Source: Bradyrhizobium sp. NFR13 (lineage in GTDB: Bacteria; Pseudomonadota; Alphaproteobacteria; Rhizobiales; Xanthobacteraceae). From it: DNA of 64,000 nucleotides. The stretch lies in the NCBI RefSeq assembly GCF_900114605.1, contig NZ_FOTP01000006.1:186001-250000 (forward strand). Reading direction: 5' to 3'. Of the stretch, positions 1 to 10,155 are shown one piece after another. Below the pieces are notes generated by a model. It was given only the letters and a program-made list of their open reading frames with translations. It did no database searches and was not told where the DNA came from. Each line of letters begins with the position of its first letter. Position 1 is the first letter of the stretch. A program made the translations under genes and the position numbers.

Positions 1-2
1 TC

Positions 3-230
3 AAGCTTGCGCGCTATGCCCAGTCGCTCGCACGCTCGCAATCGGTCGAGGATATCGAGAAAGCCATGATCCAGCGCATTCTCGACGCCAGTTCAGGCAG
101 CGACCATGCCACCGACGTCAAGCGACGGTCGGCCAATGTCACGGCAATCGCCAAGCAGTTTCCCGACCTCGGTGGCGCAGCGCCGGCCACCTGCGACGTT
201 GCGGGCTATGGGAGCGTCGAGAAAATCTAG
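3..230 (+). CDS. C-terminal end of an unknown protein (cut by window start)
   Basis: The frame is open from the first bases of the window to a TAG at 228-230 and encodes about 75 residues. It starts with an Arg/Ala/Ser-rich helical stretch (KLARYAQSLARSQS), followed by a charged segment and an ending in GYGSVEKI. No start codon belongs to it in the window, so it is the 3' end of a gene lying to the left. I do not recognise the family. It ends 60 bp before recQ on the same strand, so the two could be co-transcribed, but nothing in the fragment suggests a related function. Confidence 0.5.
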   Translation, partial: KLARYAQSLARSQSVEDIEKAMIQRILDASSGSDHATDVKRRSANVTAIAKQFPDLGGAAPATCDVAGYGSVEKI

Positions 231-290
231 CAGGTTCCCTGTCCGCACGCCGGGATGCACGACAGCCGAATCAGGGTTAGACGTGCAGAC

Positions 291-2150
<1,860 letters not shown>

Positions 2151-2172
2151 CGAGCGATCGAAGCCCCGATGT

Positions 2173-2505
2173 CTATCGGGCGGGCTTGTAACCCCTGATG
2201 ACGGACGCCGATTTCTGCAGCGCCGTCACAAGTTCTGCCCCGGTCATCAATGCAGTCGTCTGGCTGGACTTGATGGCGCCGCCCGCTGCAATCGCGACGG
2301 CGATGGCCGCCATGCTCTCGATATCCGGCACATCAGCGATCAGCATCACGTCATATTCGCCGAGGCAGTACCAACCACCGATCAAGGTTCCTCCGACAAC
2401 CTCCGTCGTCTGCCGTCCGACGGATTCAACGCGGTTCTGCGGATTCTTCATTTGCGCGGCCCATGATTCCGGCGTGTAGGCAGCCTGATACATATAGAGC
2501 GGCAT
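2173..2505 (-). CDS. GYD domain-containing protein
   Basis: This 110-residue cytoplasmic protein starts MPLYMYQAAYTPESW and has the pattern of GYD-domain proteins: a ferredoxin-like fold with a central GGWYCLGEYDVMLIADVPD segment that contains the name-giving G-E-Y-D. It then has an Ala/Gly-rich helix and a C-terminal helix ending in VIRGYKPAR. The biochemical role of the family is unknown; members resemble small dimeric alpha+beta barrel proteins. It converges with recQ, with only 22 bp between the stops. A short imperfect hairpin (2163-2181) covers that junction and might stop transcription from both sides. Confidence 0.85.
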   Translation of the reverse strand: MPLYMYQAAYTPESWAAQMKNPQNRVESVGRQTTEVVGGTLIGGWYCLGEYDVMLIADVPDIESMAAIAVAIAAGGAIKSSQTTALMTGAELVTALQKSASVIRGYKPAR

Positions 2506-2540
2506 GGTCGACCTCCGTCAGCCGGGATTGTCCTGACCTT

Positions 2541-3044
2541 TCACCGGGAGAAGAGCGCGAGCTTCGCCATTTTCACGGCACGACCTAAATTTACGCGCGC
2601 GATGATACCGGCGGCGATCTGCATGGTGGCGCCGATGGCCCAGCTCAAACAGATGATGCCAGCCGTCCTGACGCTCACAGTTTCACCCAGAATGATACTG
2701 GAGACGGATGTGACCGCCGTCACCGACGTTATGAACGTACCGGCGGCTGTGAGCAGCTCCACCATATCCGCGCTGGTGCCCAGCCCGCGCCATACCGGCA
2801 GATGCATGCGGTAATCGGGAGGGGTCTGGGGCAGATCGATCCCGAGATAGAAGCCGGTAGCCCCGTAAATGATCATGGCGAACACGACTTCACCCGAACC
2901 GATGATGTCGATGAAGCGGCCGACCTCTGCAACGAACAACCCGCAGGCAGCCCCAACCAAAGCGAGTCCGGTCCGTTCGAGGATGTGCGCCAACCTGCTG
3001 AGCGTCGAGCGGGTATGCCACGATCTGCTGGGCTTGATGATCAT
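2541..3044 (-). CDS. Unknown integral membrane protein
   Basis: The protein has about 168 residues with a short positively charged N-terminus (MIIKPSRSWHTR) and then several hydrophobic segments: one around LALVGAACGLFVAEV, a second around VVFAMIIYGATGFYLGI, and two more in the C-terminal half around TAAGTFITSVTAVTSV and GIICLSWAIGATMQIAAGII. I see no catalytic motif and do not recognise the family. I chose the ATG at 3044 because a GAGG sits five bases upstream; an in-frame ATG at 3107 lacks a ribosome site. The gene stands alone, with repeat-like DNA upstream. A role as an inner-membrane protein is the only safe inference. Confidence 0.65.
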   Translation of the reverse strand: MIIKPSRSWHTRSTLSRLAHILERTGLALVGAACGLFVAEVGRFIDIIGSGEVVFAMIIYGATGFYLGIDLPQTPPDYRMHLPVWRGLGTSADMVELLTAAGTFITSVTAVTSVSSIILGETVSVRTAGIICLSWAIGATMQIAAGIIARVNLGRAVKMAKLALFSR

Positions 3045-3106
3045 ATGATCCTCGTCTGCCCATGAGCTTGTCGAGGAAGTTTTTAGGTCCGTCCTCTGCA
3101 ATAACA

Positions 3107-3725
3107 AGCAGTGGTATTGACCTAAATTGAATGGATCAGCGGCGCATGACGATCGGTAGTAGAACGCGGAGATACTCGCTTTGATGCGTACGTCGGTGAA
3201 GCGAGAACGCGTTGCTGCGATCTCGCGGCGCCAATGGCGTCCGAGCTATGAGCATTCCCTCTCGCCCCCTTGCGAGAGGGCGTGCGGAACGCCGGGTGCC
3301 CGTTGCACCCTTGGGCCTGATGCGATGCGGTCTTCCGCAAGTGTGAGTGCATCAGGACTTTCGGAAGCACGAGCAATTGCCCGACGTTCCGCCTGCGGTG
3401 TTTTTTCGGTTTGCTTGCGCGTTGCCTCGACGAACGGTCCGATCGCGAATTAAAGTCCCAAGGCGATGGGAAGGGAGCCTCAAGCGAGTAGGCCGGACGC
3501 ATTTTGACTTGGTCGTCCGTCACACTGTCCAGGGATTTTTCCATCTCAGAGTCGGCCGTCTCCTTGCCAGTGGCAGTGCTGGCGCAGACCCGTCCTGCCC
3601 GAAGACAGACGTCACCCATGAACCGCGTGACGCCGCATCTCCAGCGTCCACCGCATCCAGCCCCGCGAACGTGACGATCGCGCTCGCCCCTCTCATCGGG
3701 GCCGGACAAAGGGGAATATAATCAA
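3107..3725. repeat. Gene-free, repeat-like intergenic region
   Basis: This stretch has no convincing gene. A long minus-strand frame at 3122-3709 has an Arg/Ser-rich, low-complexity translation with no domain. The DNA contains a perfect inverted repeat near 3257-3278 (arms CCCTCTCGC and GCGAGAGGG) and ends in an AT-rich segment from about 3715. In composition it resembles the interspersed non-coding elements found in many copies in Bradyrhizobium-type genomes, but that identity is from memory and needs a genome-wide copy count. Confidence 0.4.
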
Positions 3726-3789
3726 GACGGGGATATTGTCAACGGATAATAGGAAAAAATGTTTAATCACTGTCTTGCCACCCCACACT

Positions 3790-3916
3790 CGTCATTCCGG
3801 GGCGCGGCCGGCACTTGCCGGACGCGAACCCGGAATCTCGACATGTTCAGCGCAAAACACTCCGGGATTCCGGGCTCGTGCTCTCAGCTTCGCTGAGATC
3901 CCGCCCCGGAATGACG
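3790..3916. repeat. REP-like palindromic element
   Basis: The left arm CGTCATTCCGGGGCG (3790-3804) is repeated exactly in inverted orientation as CGCCCCGGAATGACG (3902-3916), with about 97 bases between the arms. Inside there are further complementary pieces (for example CCCGGAATC and GATTCCGGG). Outer-arm palindromes of this type are scattered in intergenic DNA of Nitrobacteraceae. The element could fold into a long imperfect hairpin. It lies between gene-free DNA and a small membrane-anchored protein gene. Confidence 0.75.
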
Positions 3917-4115
3917 TGTGAGGCAGCACCCATAAATAGAGGTCGCTCCATACCGCCCAACAACCAAAACCGCCGCATCCATGAGTATCCGGTTACGCGA
4001 CGAAACAAATCTCTGCACCCACGAAACAATTTTCCACACGGACGCCATCGGCTGGAAACCGGCCGGGACTACACCTCCATGCAACAGGTAGCCGCGTAGA
4101 CGGCAGGAGGCCGCC

Positions 4116-4313
4116 ATGAACCACTCGATCCACAGCGCAGACCGCAGCACGCATCTGAAGATCGTCGTTGTCGCCCTGGTTGCCGGTATCGCGGTTGCAG
4201 GTTTCGGCATTGCCGCCCGTACGAGCACCAGCGACGGCACCCAGACGGCCCGCGTCATCAAGGCCGGCCAGCCGACCGCGCTCACCAGTTCGAACACGAC
4301 GGCCGTTCGCTGA
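4116..4313 (+). CDS. Small membrane-anchored protein, 65 residues
   Basis: An excellent Shine-Dalgarno (AGGAGG, six bases before the ATG) supports this gene. The product begins with a polar segment (MNHSIHSADRSTH), then one hydrophobic helix (LKIVVVALVAGIAVAGFGIA), then a Ser/Thr-rich tail exposed to the periplasm. It has no cysteine and no enzyme motif, so it is either a single-span membrane protein or has an uncleaved signal. The function is unknown. It overlaps the most extended possible reading frame of the hydrolase downstream, which is one reason to start that hydrolase later. Confidence 0.6.
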   Translation: MNHSIHSADRSTHLKIVVVALVAGIAVAGFGIAARTSTSDGTQTARVIKAGQPTALTSSNTTAVR

Positions 4314-4500
4314 TTGTCGCGTCAGGACACCGGATCGGTTTGACATAAATCAGCGTGATGTGCCGCTGATCCGGGACGAGCGGCACGCGCCGGTGATCCC
4401 AGCGCAACGCAGCGTCCCGCCTTGGCACCCTCGACACTCCACTTGCTCTGCCATAATCAACCTGCGGCGCGGCAATGCGCGGGACGTGCAGGACAGACCG

Positions 4501-5673
4501 TTGAGTGTGACACATGTGACGCCAGGTGCAGGCGAATCGAACAGCACCGCAACCGACGCGATCATCAATTCCTATGCCGGCCGGTCGATGCCCATCGATC
4601 ATCTGCGGACCTTCGTCACGCCCGAGATGAATTTCGCGACGCGCACCATCAAGGCGGGCGCGCCGGTGCGGCCGCTGACTTATGCGAAGCGTGACCTGCC
4701 TGACTTTCCGATCGTCTCCACGGCCGGTAGATTCGACATCTACGACTATGTCTCGCGCAATCGCGTCGCCGGCATTCTGGTAATGAAGAATGACGAGGTC
4801 CTGCTCGAACACTACGACCTCGGCATCAATGCCGCCACACGCTGGCTGTCGATGTCGATGGCGAAATCCTTCAGCACCACACTGGTGGGCGCCGCCATCC
4901 AGGACGGCTACATCAACAGCGTCGACGATCCGCTGACCAAGTATCTTCCCGAATTTTCCGGCACCGCTTTCGAGGGCGTCAGCGTGAAGACGCTGATGCA
5001 GATGACGTCGGGCCTGCGCTGGAGCGACGACCAGACCGATGCGAATTCCGAACGCCGCGCGATGCTCGCCTTGCAGGTCGGGCAGGAGCCCGGCGCCGTC
5101 ATGCGTTACATGGCGGAGCGCCCGCGCGCTGCGGCGCCCGGCACGCAATGGACCTATTCGACCGGCGATACCCATGTTGTCGGCGCGCTGGTGAAGGCCG
5201 CCACCGGCAAATGGCTGAGCGATTATCTCTCCGAGAAGATCTGGTCGAAGCTCGGCATGGAGCAGGACGGCGCCTGGTGGTTGGAAGCACCGGATGGCCT
5301 CGAGGTTGCCGGCAGCGGCATGTTCGCCACCATGCGCGACTATGCCCGCTTCGGGCGATTCATTCTCGATGACGGCGTGATCGACGGTGAACGCGTGCTG
5401 CCGGAAGGCTGGGTCCGCGAAGCCGGGGCCTCCAGACAGATCAACGGCCAGCGCGTCGATTACGGCTATATGTGGTGGATCGTTCCGGCGCCCGACGGCA
5501 CGCTCGATGACGGCGCCTTCGTCGCGCGCGGCATTTTCGGCCAGATGCTGTACATCAATCCGAAACAGCGCGTGATCTGCGTAGTGCTGAGCGCACGCTC
5601 AAAACCGACCACGCTGAACGCACCGATTCTGGACAATGATTTCTTCAATGCGGTGGTGAAGGCGCTGAAGTGA
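4501..5673 (+). CDS. SxxK serine hydrolase (class C beta-lactamase / NylB-like fold)
   Basis: A penicillin-recognising-enzyme-type serine hydrolase. The nucleophile motif S-M-A-K (codons 4855-4866, in LSMSMAKSF) and the downstream Tyr motif YSTGD fit class C beta-lactamases, family VIII esterases and 6-aminohexanoate-dimer hydrolases (NylB). Other landmarks are MTSGLRWSDD and, near the C-terminus, ARGIFGQMLYINP. There is no obvious signal peptide, so a cytoplasmic hydrolase is likely. The frame stays open back to 4168, but that extension overlaps the small gene at 4116 and has an Arg/Pro-rich, unlikely translation. I start at TTG 4501; GTG 4507, GTG 4516 or ATG 4588 are alternatives. A second enzyme of this type lies 1.4 kb downstream beyond a LysR gene. 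The substrate is inferred, not shown. Confidence 0.83.
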   Translation: MSVTHVTPGAGESNSTATDAIINSYAGRSMPIDHLRTFVTPEMNFATRTIKAGAPVRPLTYAKRDLPDFPIVSTAGRFDIYDYVSRNRVAGILVMKNDEVLLEHYDLGINAATRWLSMSMAKSFSTTLVGAAIQDGYINSVDDPLTKYLPEFSGTAFEGVSVKTLMQMTSGLRWSDDQTDANSERRAMLALQVGQEPGAVMRYMAERPRAAAPGTQWTYSTGDTHVVGALVKAATGKWLSDYLSEKIWSKLGMEQDGAWWLEAPDGLEVAGSGMFATMRDYARFGRFILDDGVIDGERVLPEGWVREAGASRQINGQRVDYGYMWWIVPAPDGTLDDGAFVARGIFGQMLYINPKQRVICVVLSARSKPTTLNAPILDNDFFNAVVKALK

Positions 5674-5686
5674 GCGGCCCCTGTTT

Positions 5687-5805
5687 GTCGTCACCCGGCT
5701 TGACCGGGTGACCCAGTAAACCAAGGCCTCGGCAATTCGGCCTCTACAATGGGCAACGAGCACCGGCAGCGTTTACTGGATCGCCCGGTCAAGCCGGGCG
5801 ATGAC
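5687..5805. repeat. REP-like element with nested palindromes
   Basis: The two arms 5687-5721 and 5771-5805 are inverted copies of each other, differing at a few bases. Each arm contains its own small palindrome: CACCCGGCTTGACCGGGTG on the left and CGCCCGGTCAAGCCGGGCG on the right. The arms end symmetrically in CAGTAAAC and GTTTACTG. The whole can form a cruciform or long hairpin. It separates the convergent hydrolase and LysR genes and may also act as a transcription barrier. Confidence 0.8.
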
Positions 5806-5836
5806 ATGAAGAGAGGTGCGCCAATCGGTTTATGCC

Positions 5837-6889
5837 CTACCCCACCTTGCTCCGCTTCGCCTGAGCCGCGACGCTCAGCTCGGGCCAGTCTTGCGCGATG
5901 GCCTCGATGAGCCAGTTGCGATAGCGGCGGATCAGTGGCGCATCCCAGCGGTCGGCGCGGGTGATGAAGTAATAGATGCCGTCGGAATAAGGCTGAAAGC
6001 TCGCATTGTCCTTTCCGATCTCGACAAGGCGGCCGGATTCCAGCTCATGCGCAACCACCATATGGTTGGACAGTGCGACGCCACGGCCGTGGATCGCAGC
6101 GTCCAGCGTCATGTGACCCTGCCACAGGCGGGGGCCGCCGAGGTCGAGCTCGTCATAGATGCCATGGGCCGCCAGCCAGTGCGCCCAGCTGTCGAAATCC
6201 TCTTCATGCAGCAGGCGCTGGCTGAGCAGATCGCGCGGCGTCTCGATCGGAGGCATCGAGGCCAGGTAGGCAGGGCTCGCCACCGCGACGATCGGCACCC
6301 GCGCCGCCTCGATGCAGCGCAGGCCGGGGGTGAGCTGCAGCGGATTGCCATAGACCGACTCGAAGCGGATATCGATGTCGGTTTCATGAGATGCAAAATC
6401 CGGACGGCGATCGGTGGGGCGCAGCTCGATCTCGACGTCGCGATTGGCCTTCTCGAACAATCCGATCTTGCGCGACATCCAGTGCAGCGCGAAGCCCGGC
6501 GCGCACCAGATCAGCAGGCGATGATTGTCGCCACGCCGCATCAGGTCAATAGTGGCATCGGCAATGGCATCCATCGCCGCCGCAATATGCCGGTGATAGC
6601 GCACGCCATCGTCGGTCAGCGAAATGCTCGACGACGTCCGGTCGATCAGCTTGGTGCCGGTCCATGATTCCAGCGTGCGCAGATGCCGGCTGATCACCGC
6701 GTGATCGCGCCCGAGACTCTGAGCCGCGCGGCGCACGCCGCCGAGCCGCGCCACCGCGTCGAAGGCACGCAGCGCCTCGAAAGGCGGGATCGACTTGCGC
6801 GACGGCGGGTTCAGCGCCGGGGCCGGCGCGACTCCGCTATCGTCCATCACGACAGGATTGGGGCCTGGACCGGAGACCGGCTTCATCAT
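5837..6889 (-). CDS. LysR-family transcriptional regulator (GcvA-like)
   Basis: A DNA-binding activator or repressor. After a Pro-rich leader the winged helix-turn-helix begins (FEALRAFDAVARLGGVRRAAQSLG...RHLRTLESWTGTKLIDRT). The effector-binding domain follows, with the typical GLRCIEAARVPIVAVASPAYLA and a C-terminal RYRNWLIEA helix as in GcvA-type members. The start at the ATG pair 6889/6886 is a choice; 6847 is an alternative, since the residues before the HTH are poorly constrained. The gene is divergent from the serine hydrolase at 7103, and the 213 bp between them should hold its operator. It likely controls the adjacent hydrolase and transporter genes. Confidence 0.88.
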   Translation of the reverse strand: MMKPVSGPGPNPVVMDDSGVAPAPALNPPSRKSIPPFEALRAFDAVARLGGVRRAAQSLGRDHAVISRHLRTLESWTGTKLIDRTSSSISLTDDGVRYHRHIAAAMDAIADATIDLMRRGDNHRLLIWCAPGFALHWMSRKIGLFEKANRDVEIELRPTDRRPDFASHETDIDIRFESVYGNPLQLTPGLRCIEAARVPIVAVASPAYLASMPPIETPRDLLSQRLLHEEDFDSWAHWLAAHGIYDELDLGGPRLWQGHMTLDAAIHGRGVALSNHMVVAHELESGRLVEIGKDNASFQPYSDGIYYFITRADRWDAPLIRRYRNWLIEAIAQDWPELSVAAQAKRSKVG

Positions 6890-7102
6890 CCATCCACATT
6901 CGGTTGGCGGTACGACCGCCAGGCGGATCGTGCCAGTGAGACAAACATTCAGCGAAGCAAGAGACATGCCGGTATGCGCAGAGGCAAGTCGGCAGGGCTG
7001 CGGCAAGATGGCAGTCTAGCACGGTGCGCCCGGTGCACCACCATGCCCCTCATTGGCATCTTCCGAGCCATCTTGATGGCGCTACCCTCGTGAGGTCTAA
7101 CG

Positions 7103-8350
7103 ATGGCTCATCGCGCGCTGCGCGGCGGCCGCTGCATGGGGACCACGACACTGACCGACCTGTTTCAACGGCCACCCTACCGCGACCCGCTCAATCCCGG
7201 CGGTCCGCTGCTGCCGCGCTCCGGCTGGAGCCGGGCGCCGATGCATCGCTGGACCTTCCAGCACATCCGCGAGATGACGCCGACCGCGCAGGTCTGGCGC
7301 GGGCCCGGTCCGGTGATGCCGCTGCGCGAAAATCTGCAGGAATTCGGCGGGGTCACATTCAGCTGCGACGGCCGCGATTTGAGCTTCGATCAGTTTCTCG
7401 CCGACAACGCCACCGACGGGATGCTGGTGCTGCATCACGGCGCCATCGTCTATGAACGCTACTTCAACGATATGAAGCCGCACAGCCAACACCTGTCGAT
7501 GTCGATGGCCAAATCCATGGTCGGCATGGTGGCCGGCATTCTCGCCGATCGCGGCGTGCTCGATCCCAAAGCGCCGGTGACGCAGTATCTGCCGGAGCTT
7601 GCGCGCACGGCTTACGCCGGCGCCACCGTGCAACATGTGCTCGACATGACCACCGGCGTCGTGTTCGACGAATCCTACACCACGCCCGGCTCGCATATGG
7701 TGAAGCTCGGCTATGCCTGCGGCTGGCGCGTCAACGACCAGCCGGACTGGCCGCGCACCATGTGGGAACTGATCCTGACGCTGACCGAACAAGACCGCCC
7801 GCACGGGTCGCTGTTCCAGTATCGCTCCATCGAGACTGACGTGCTTGGTTTCATCCTCGAACGCGCCACCGCAACTTCGCTCTCCGAATTGGTGAGCCGC
7901 GAATTATGGGCGCCGATAGGCGCGCAGGAGGACGGCTATTTCACTGTCGATCACGGCGGCTTCGCGCTGGCCGATGGCGGCTTCTGCGCAAGCCTGCGCG
8001 ACTATGGCCGCTTCGCGCAGATGATCATCAATGGCGGACGCGCCAATGACCGCCAGGTCATTCCGAAGGCGTGGATCGACGAGACCCGCAACAACGGCAA
8101 CACCGAGCTGTTCCAGGGCTTCTTCCGCGAGACGCTGCCCGAGGGCGCCTATCACAACAAATGGTGGATCGAGGACCCGAAAGGCCGCGCCATGCTGGCG
8201 CGCGGCATTTTCGGGCAATTGATCTATATCGATCCGGAATCCGAATTCGCTTTCGTCAAGCTCTCGACCTGGCCCGACGTCACCAGCGTGCCGCGCGCCC
8301 GCGAGGCCGTCGCCGCCGCGCATGCGATCCGCGATGCGCTCACACGATAA
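7103..8350 (+). CDS. SxxK serine hydrolase (second, NylB/beta-lactamase-like)
   Basis: A second serine hydrolase of the class C beta-lactamase / 6-aminohexanoate-dimer hydrolase fold, about 415 residues. The S-M-A-K motif (LSMSMAKSM), the downstream MTTGVVFDESY, the tyrosine motif in QYRSIETD and the C-terminal ARGIFGQLIYIDPESE parallel those of the enzyme at 4501-5673, so the two are diverged paralogs. It has no signal peptide. The stop lies 15 bp before the first ABC permease, so it is the first gene of the transporter operon. This context argues that it hydrolyses what the transporter imports. The start could also be the ATG at 7136. Confidence 0.86.
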   Translation: MAHRALRGGRCMGTTTLTDLFQRPPYRDPLNPGGPLLPRSGWSRAPMHRWTFQHIREMTPTAQVWRGPGPVMPLRENLQEFGGVTFSCDGRDLSFDQFLADNATDGMLVLHHGAIVYERYFNDMKPHSQHLSMSMAKSMVGMVAGILADRGVLDPKAPVTQYLPELARTAYAGATVQHVLDMTTGVVFDESYTTPGSHMVKLGYACGWRVNDQPDWPRTMWELILTLTEQDRPHGSLFQYRSIETDVLGFILERATATSLSELVSRELWAPIGAQEDGYFTVDHGGFALADGGFCASLRDYGRFAQMIINGGRANDRQVIPKAWIDETRNNGNTELFQGFFRETLPEGAYHNKWWIEDPKGRAMLARGIFGQLIYIDPESEFAFVKLSTWPDVTSVPRAREAVAAAHAIRDALTR

Positions 8351-8365
8351 CCGAAAGGCAGCGTG

Positions 8366-9307
8366 ATGGGCCGCTTCCTGCTCGGACGTCTGCTGCAGGC
8401 GGTGCCGACACTGATCATCGTATCGGCGGCGATCTTCTTTGCCATGCGACTGATCCCCGGCGATCCTGCCTCGGTGATGCTCGGCGATCTCGCGACACCC
8501 GAACAGGTCGAGGCGCTGCGCCGGGAGATGGGTCTGTCCGGCTCGCTGCCGTCGCAATATCTGACCTGGCTCGGTCATATTTTTTCCGGCGATTTCGGCA
8601 AGTCGATCTCATCAGGCGAACACGTGCTGCCGCTGATGCTGGATCGTTTCGCGGTGTCCGCGACCATCGTCGTCACGGCCGTGGTGTTTGCCGCGCTCAT
8701 CGCAGTGCCGGCCGGCATGTTCGCGGCATGGAAACAAGGCTCGTTCGCCGATTACGGCACCGTCGCGCTGTCGACGCTCTTGCTGTCGATCCCGAGCTTC
8801 TGGCTCGGCCTGATGATCCTGCTGGTATTCGGCATGTGGCTCGAATGGTTTCCCGTCATCGGATATGTGTCGCTCGGCGAAAACTTTCGTCAGGGCGTGC
8901 TGTTCATCTTCATGCCGGTGCTGACGCTGATCATGGTCGAGCTCGGCCCGATCGTGCGCATGGCGCGCGCCTCCACAATTGAGGTGTCGCGGCTCGAATA
9001 CATCACCCATGCCCGCGCCAAGGGCCTGTCGGAATCCGAGGTGATGTGGCGCCACGCATTTCGTAATGCGTTTGCGCCGACCTGGACGCTGATCGGCCTG
9101 ATCCTCGGCGGATTGCTCGGCGGCATCGCCATCACCGAAACGGTGTTCACCATTCCCGGCCTCGGCCGCCTGCTGGTCGAGGCGATCTATGCGCGCGACT
9201 ATCCGGTGGTGCAGGGCTGCATCCTGTTCATCAGCGTCATCTATGTCATCGTCAATCTGATCGTCGACATGCTGTATCCGCTGTTCGACCCCAAGATCGC
9301 ACAATGA
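8366..9307 (+). CDS. dppB: Dipeptide/oligopeptide-type ABC permease, DppB-like
   Basis: First inner-membrane permease subunit of a peptide/nickel-type ABC importer. It starts MGRFLLGRLLQAVPTLIIVSA, the usual DppB start with a transmembrane helix immediately after a basic motif. It then has the conserved RLIPGDPASVMLG periplasmic segment, several transmembrane helices, and the EAA loop region with the pattern EYITHARAKGLSESEVMWRHAFRNA that contacts the ATPase. GTG 8363 immediately before ATG 8366 is an equally possible start; AAAGG lies upstream. It follows the hydrolase and is 10 bp from dppC, so it is clearly in one operon. Confidence 0.92.
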   Translation: MGRFLLGRLLQAVPTLIIVSAAIFFAMRLIPGDPASVMLGDLATPEQVEALRREMGLSGSLPSQYLTWLGHIFSGDFGKSISSGEHVLPLMLDRFAVSATIVVTAVVFAALIAVPAGMFAAWKQGSFADYGTVALSTLLLSIPSFWLGLMILLVFGMWLEWFPVIGYVSLGENFRQGVLFIFMPVLTLIMVELGPIVRMARASTIEVSRLEYITHARAKGLSESEVMWRHAFRNAFAPTWTLIGLILGGLLGGIAITETVFTIPGLGRLLVEAIYARDYPVVQGCILFISVIYVIVNLIVDMLYPLFDPKIAQ

Positions 9308-9317
9308 AGATCGCGCA

Positions 9318-10151
9318 ATGACGAGACTCCTTCCCCGCCTCGCGCGCGGCCGCGCCAATCTTGTCATCGGCGGCAGCCTCGTCCTGCTGCTGGCCTTGCT
9401 CGCCATCTTCGGGCCGATGCTGGCGCCCTATGATCCGCTCAAGCTCAATCTGCGCGCCGTGCTGAAAGCACCTTCCGCATCGCATCTGTTCGGCGCTGAC
9501 GAATTCGGCCGCGACGTGCTGAGCCGCCTGATCTATGGCGCACGCACCACCGGCTGGATCGCGCTTGCGACAGTTGCCATCGCAGTCACTCTCGGCCTGC
9601 TGTTCGGCATCGTCGCCGGCTTCCTGCGCGGCTGGACCGACCGCATCCTGATGATCCTGAATGACTCGCTGCTGGCCTTTCCCGGCCTGCTGCTGGCGCT
9701 GTTCATCATGGCGATCTCGGGGGCGAGCCGCGAGGCGCTGATCCTCGCACTCAGCGTTGCTTATATGCCGGCGGTGGTGCGTGTCGCCCGCGCCAGCGTG
9801 CTGTCGGTGCGCGAGCGCGAATATATCGAGGCGTCGCGGGTGATGGGCAATTCGGAACTGGTGACCATGGTGCGCCATGTACTGCCGAACTGCATGGCGC
9901 CGATCACCGTGCTCGCCACCACCATGTTCGGCTGGGTGATCCTGTCGGAGAGCGCGCTGAGCTTTCTCGGCCTCGGCGTGCCGCCGCCGGCGCCGAGCTG
10001 GGGCAACATGCTGGCCTCGGGCCGGCCGTTCATCACCCAGGCGCCGTATCTGCTCATTTTACCCGGTCTTTGCATCTCGCTGACATTGCTCGGCATCAAC
10101 ATGCTGGGCGACGCGCTGCGCGACTGGCTCGACCCGAAAATGCAGGCGTGA
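9318..10151 (+). CDS. dppC: Dipeptide/oligopeptide-type ABC permease, DppC-like
   Basis: Second permease subunit, 277 residues. Landmarks are the N-terminal helix VIGGSLVLLLALLAIFGP, the conserved APYDPLKLNLR and HLFGADEFGRDVLSRLIYGART segments typical of DppC/OppC, and the EAA loop EYIEASRVMGNSELVTMVRHVLPN, ending DALRDWLDPKMQA. It pairs with the permease encoded just upstream to form the transmembrane channel. The next gene, encoding the ATPase, begins 4 bp after its stop, so translation is coupled. Confidence 0.92.
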   Translation: MTRLLPRLARGRANLVIGGSLVLLLALLAIFGPMLAPYDPLKLNLRAVLKAPSASHLFGADEFGRDVLSRLIYGARTTGWIALATVAIAVTLGLLFGIVAGFLRGWTDRILMILNDSLLAFPGLLLALFIMAISGASREALILALSVAYMPAVVRVARASVLSVREREYIEASRVMGNSELVTMVRHVLPNCMAPITVLATTMFGWVILSESALSFLGLGVPPPAPSWGNMLASGRPFITQAPYLLILPGLCISLTLLGINMLGDALRDWLDPKMQA

Positions 10152-10155
10152 TGCG

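Noticed and set aside
3122-3709. A 195-residue minus-strand gene
   Set aside because: The translation is low-complexity Arg/Ser-rich with no domain or ribosome site; the region looks like repeat DNA.
5816-6667. A 283-residue plus-strand gene opposite LysR
   Set aside because: It mirrors the LysR gene on the other strand with no family match; a GC-rich shadow frame.
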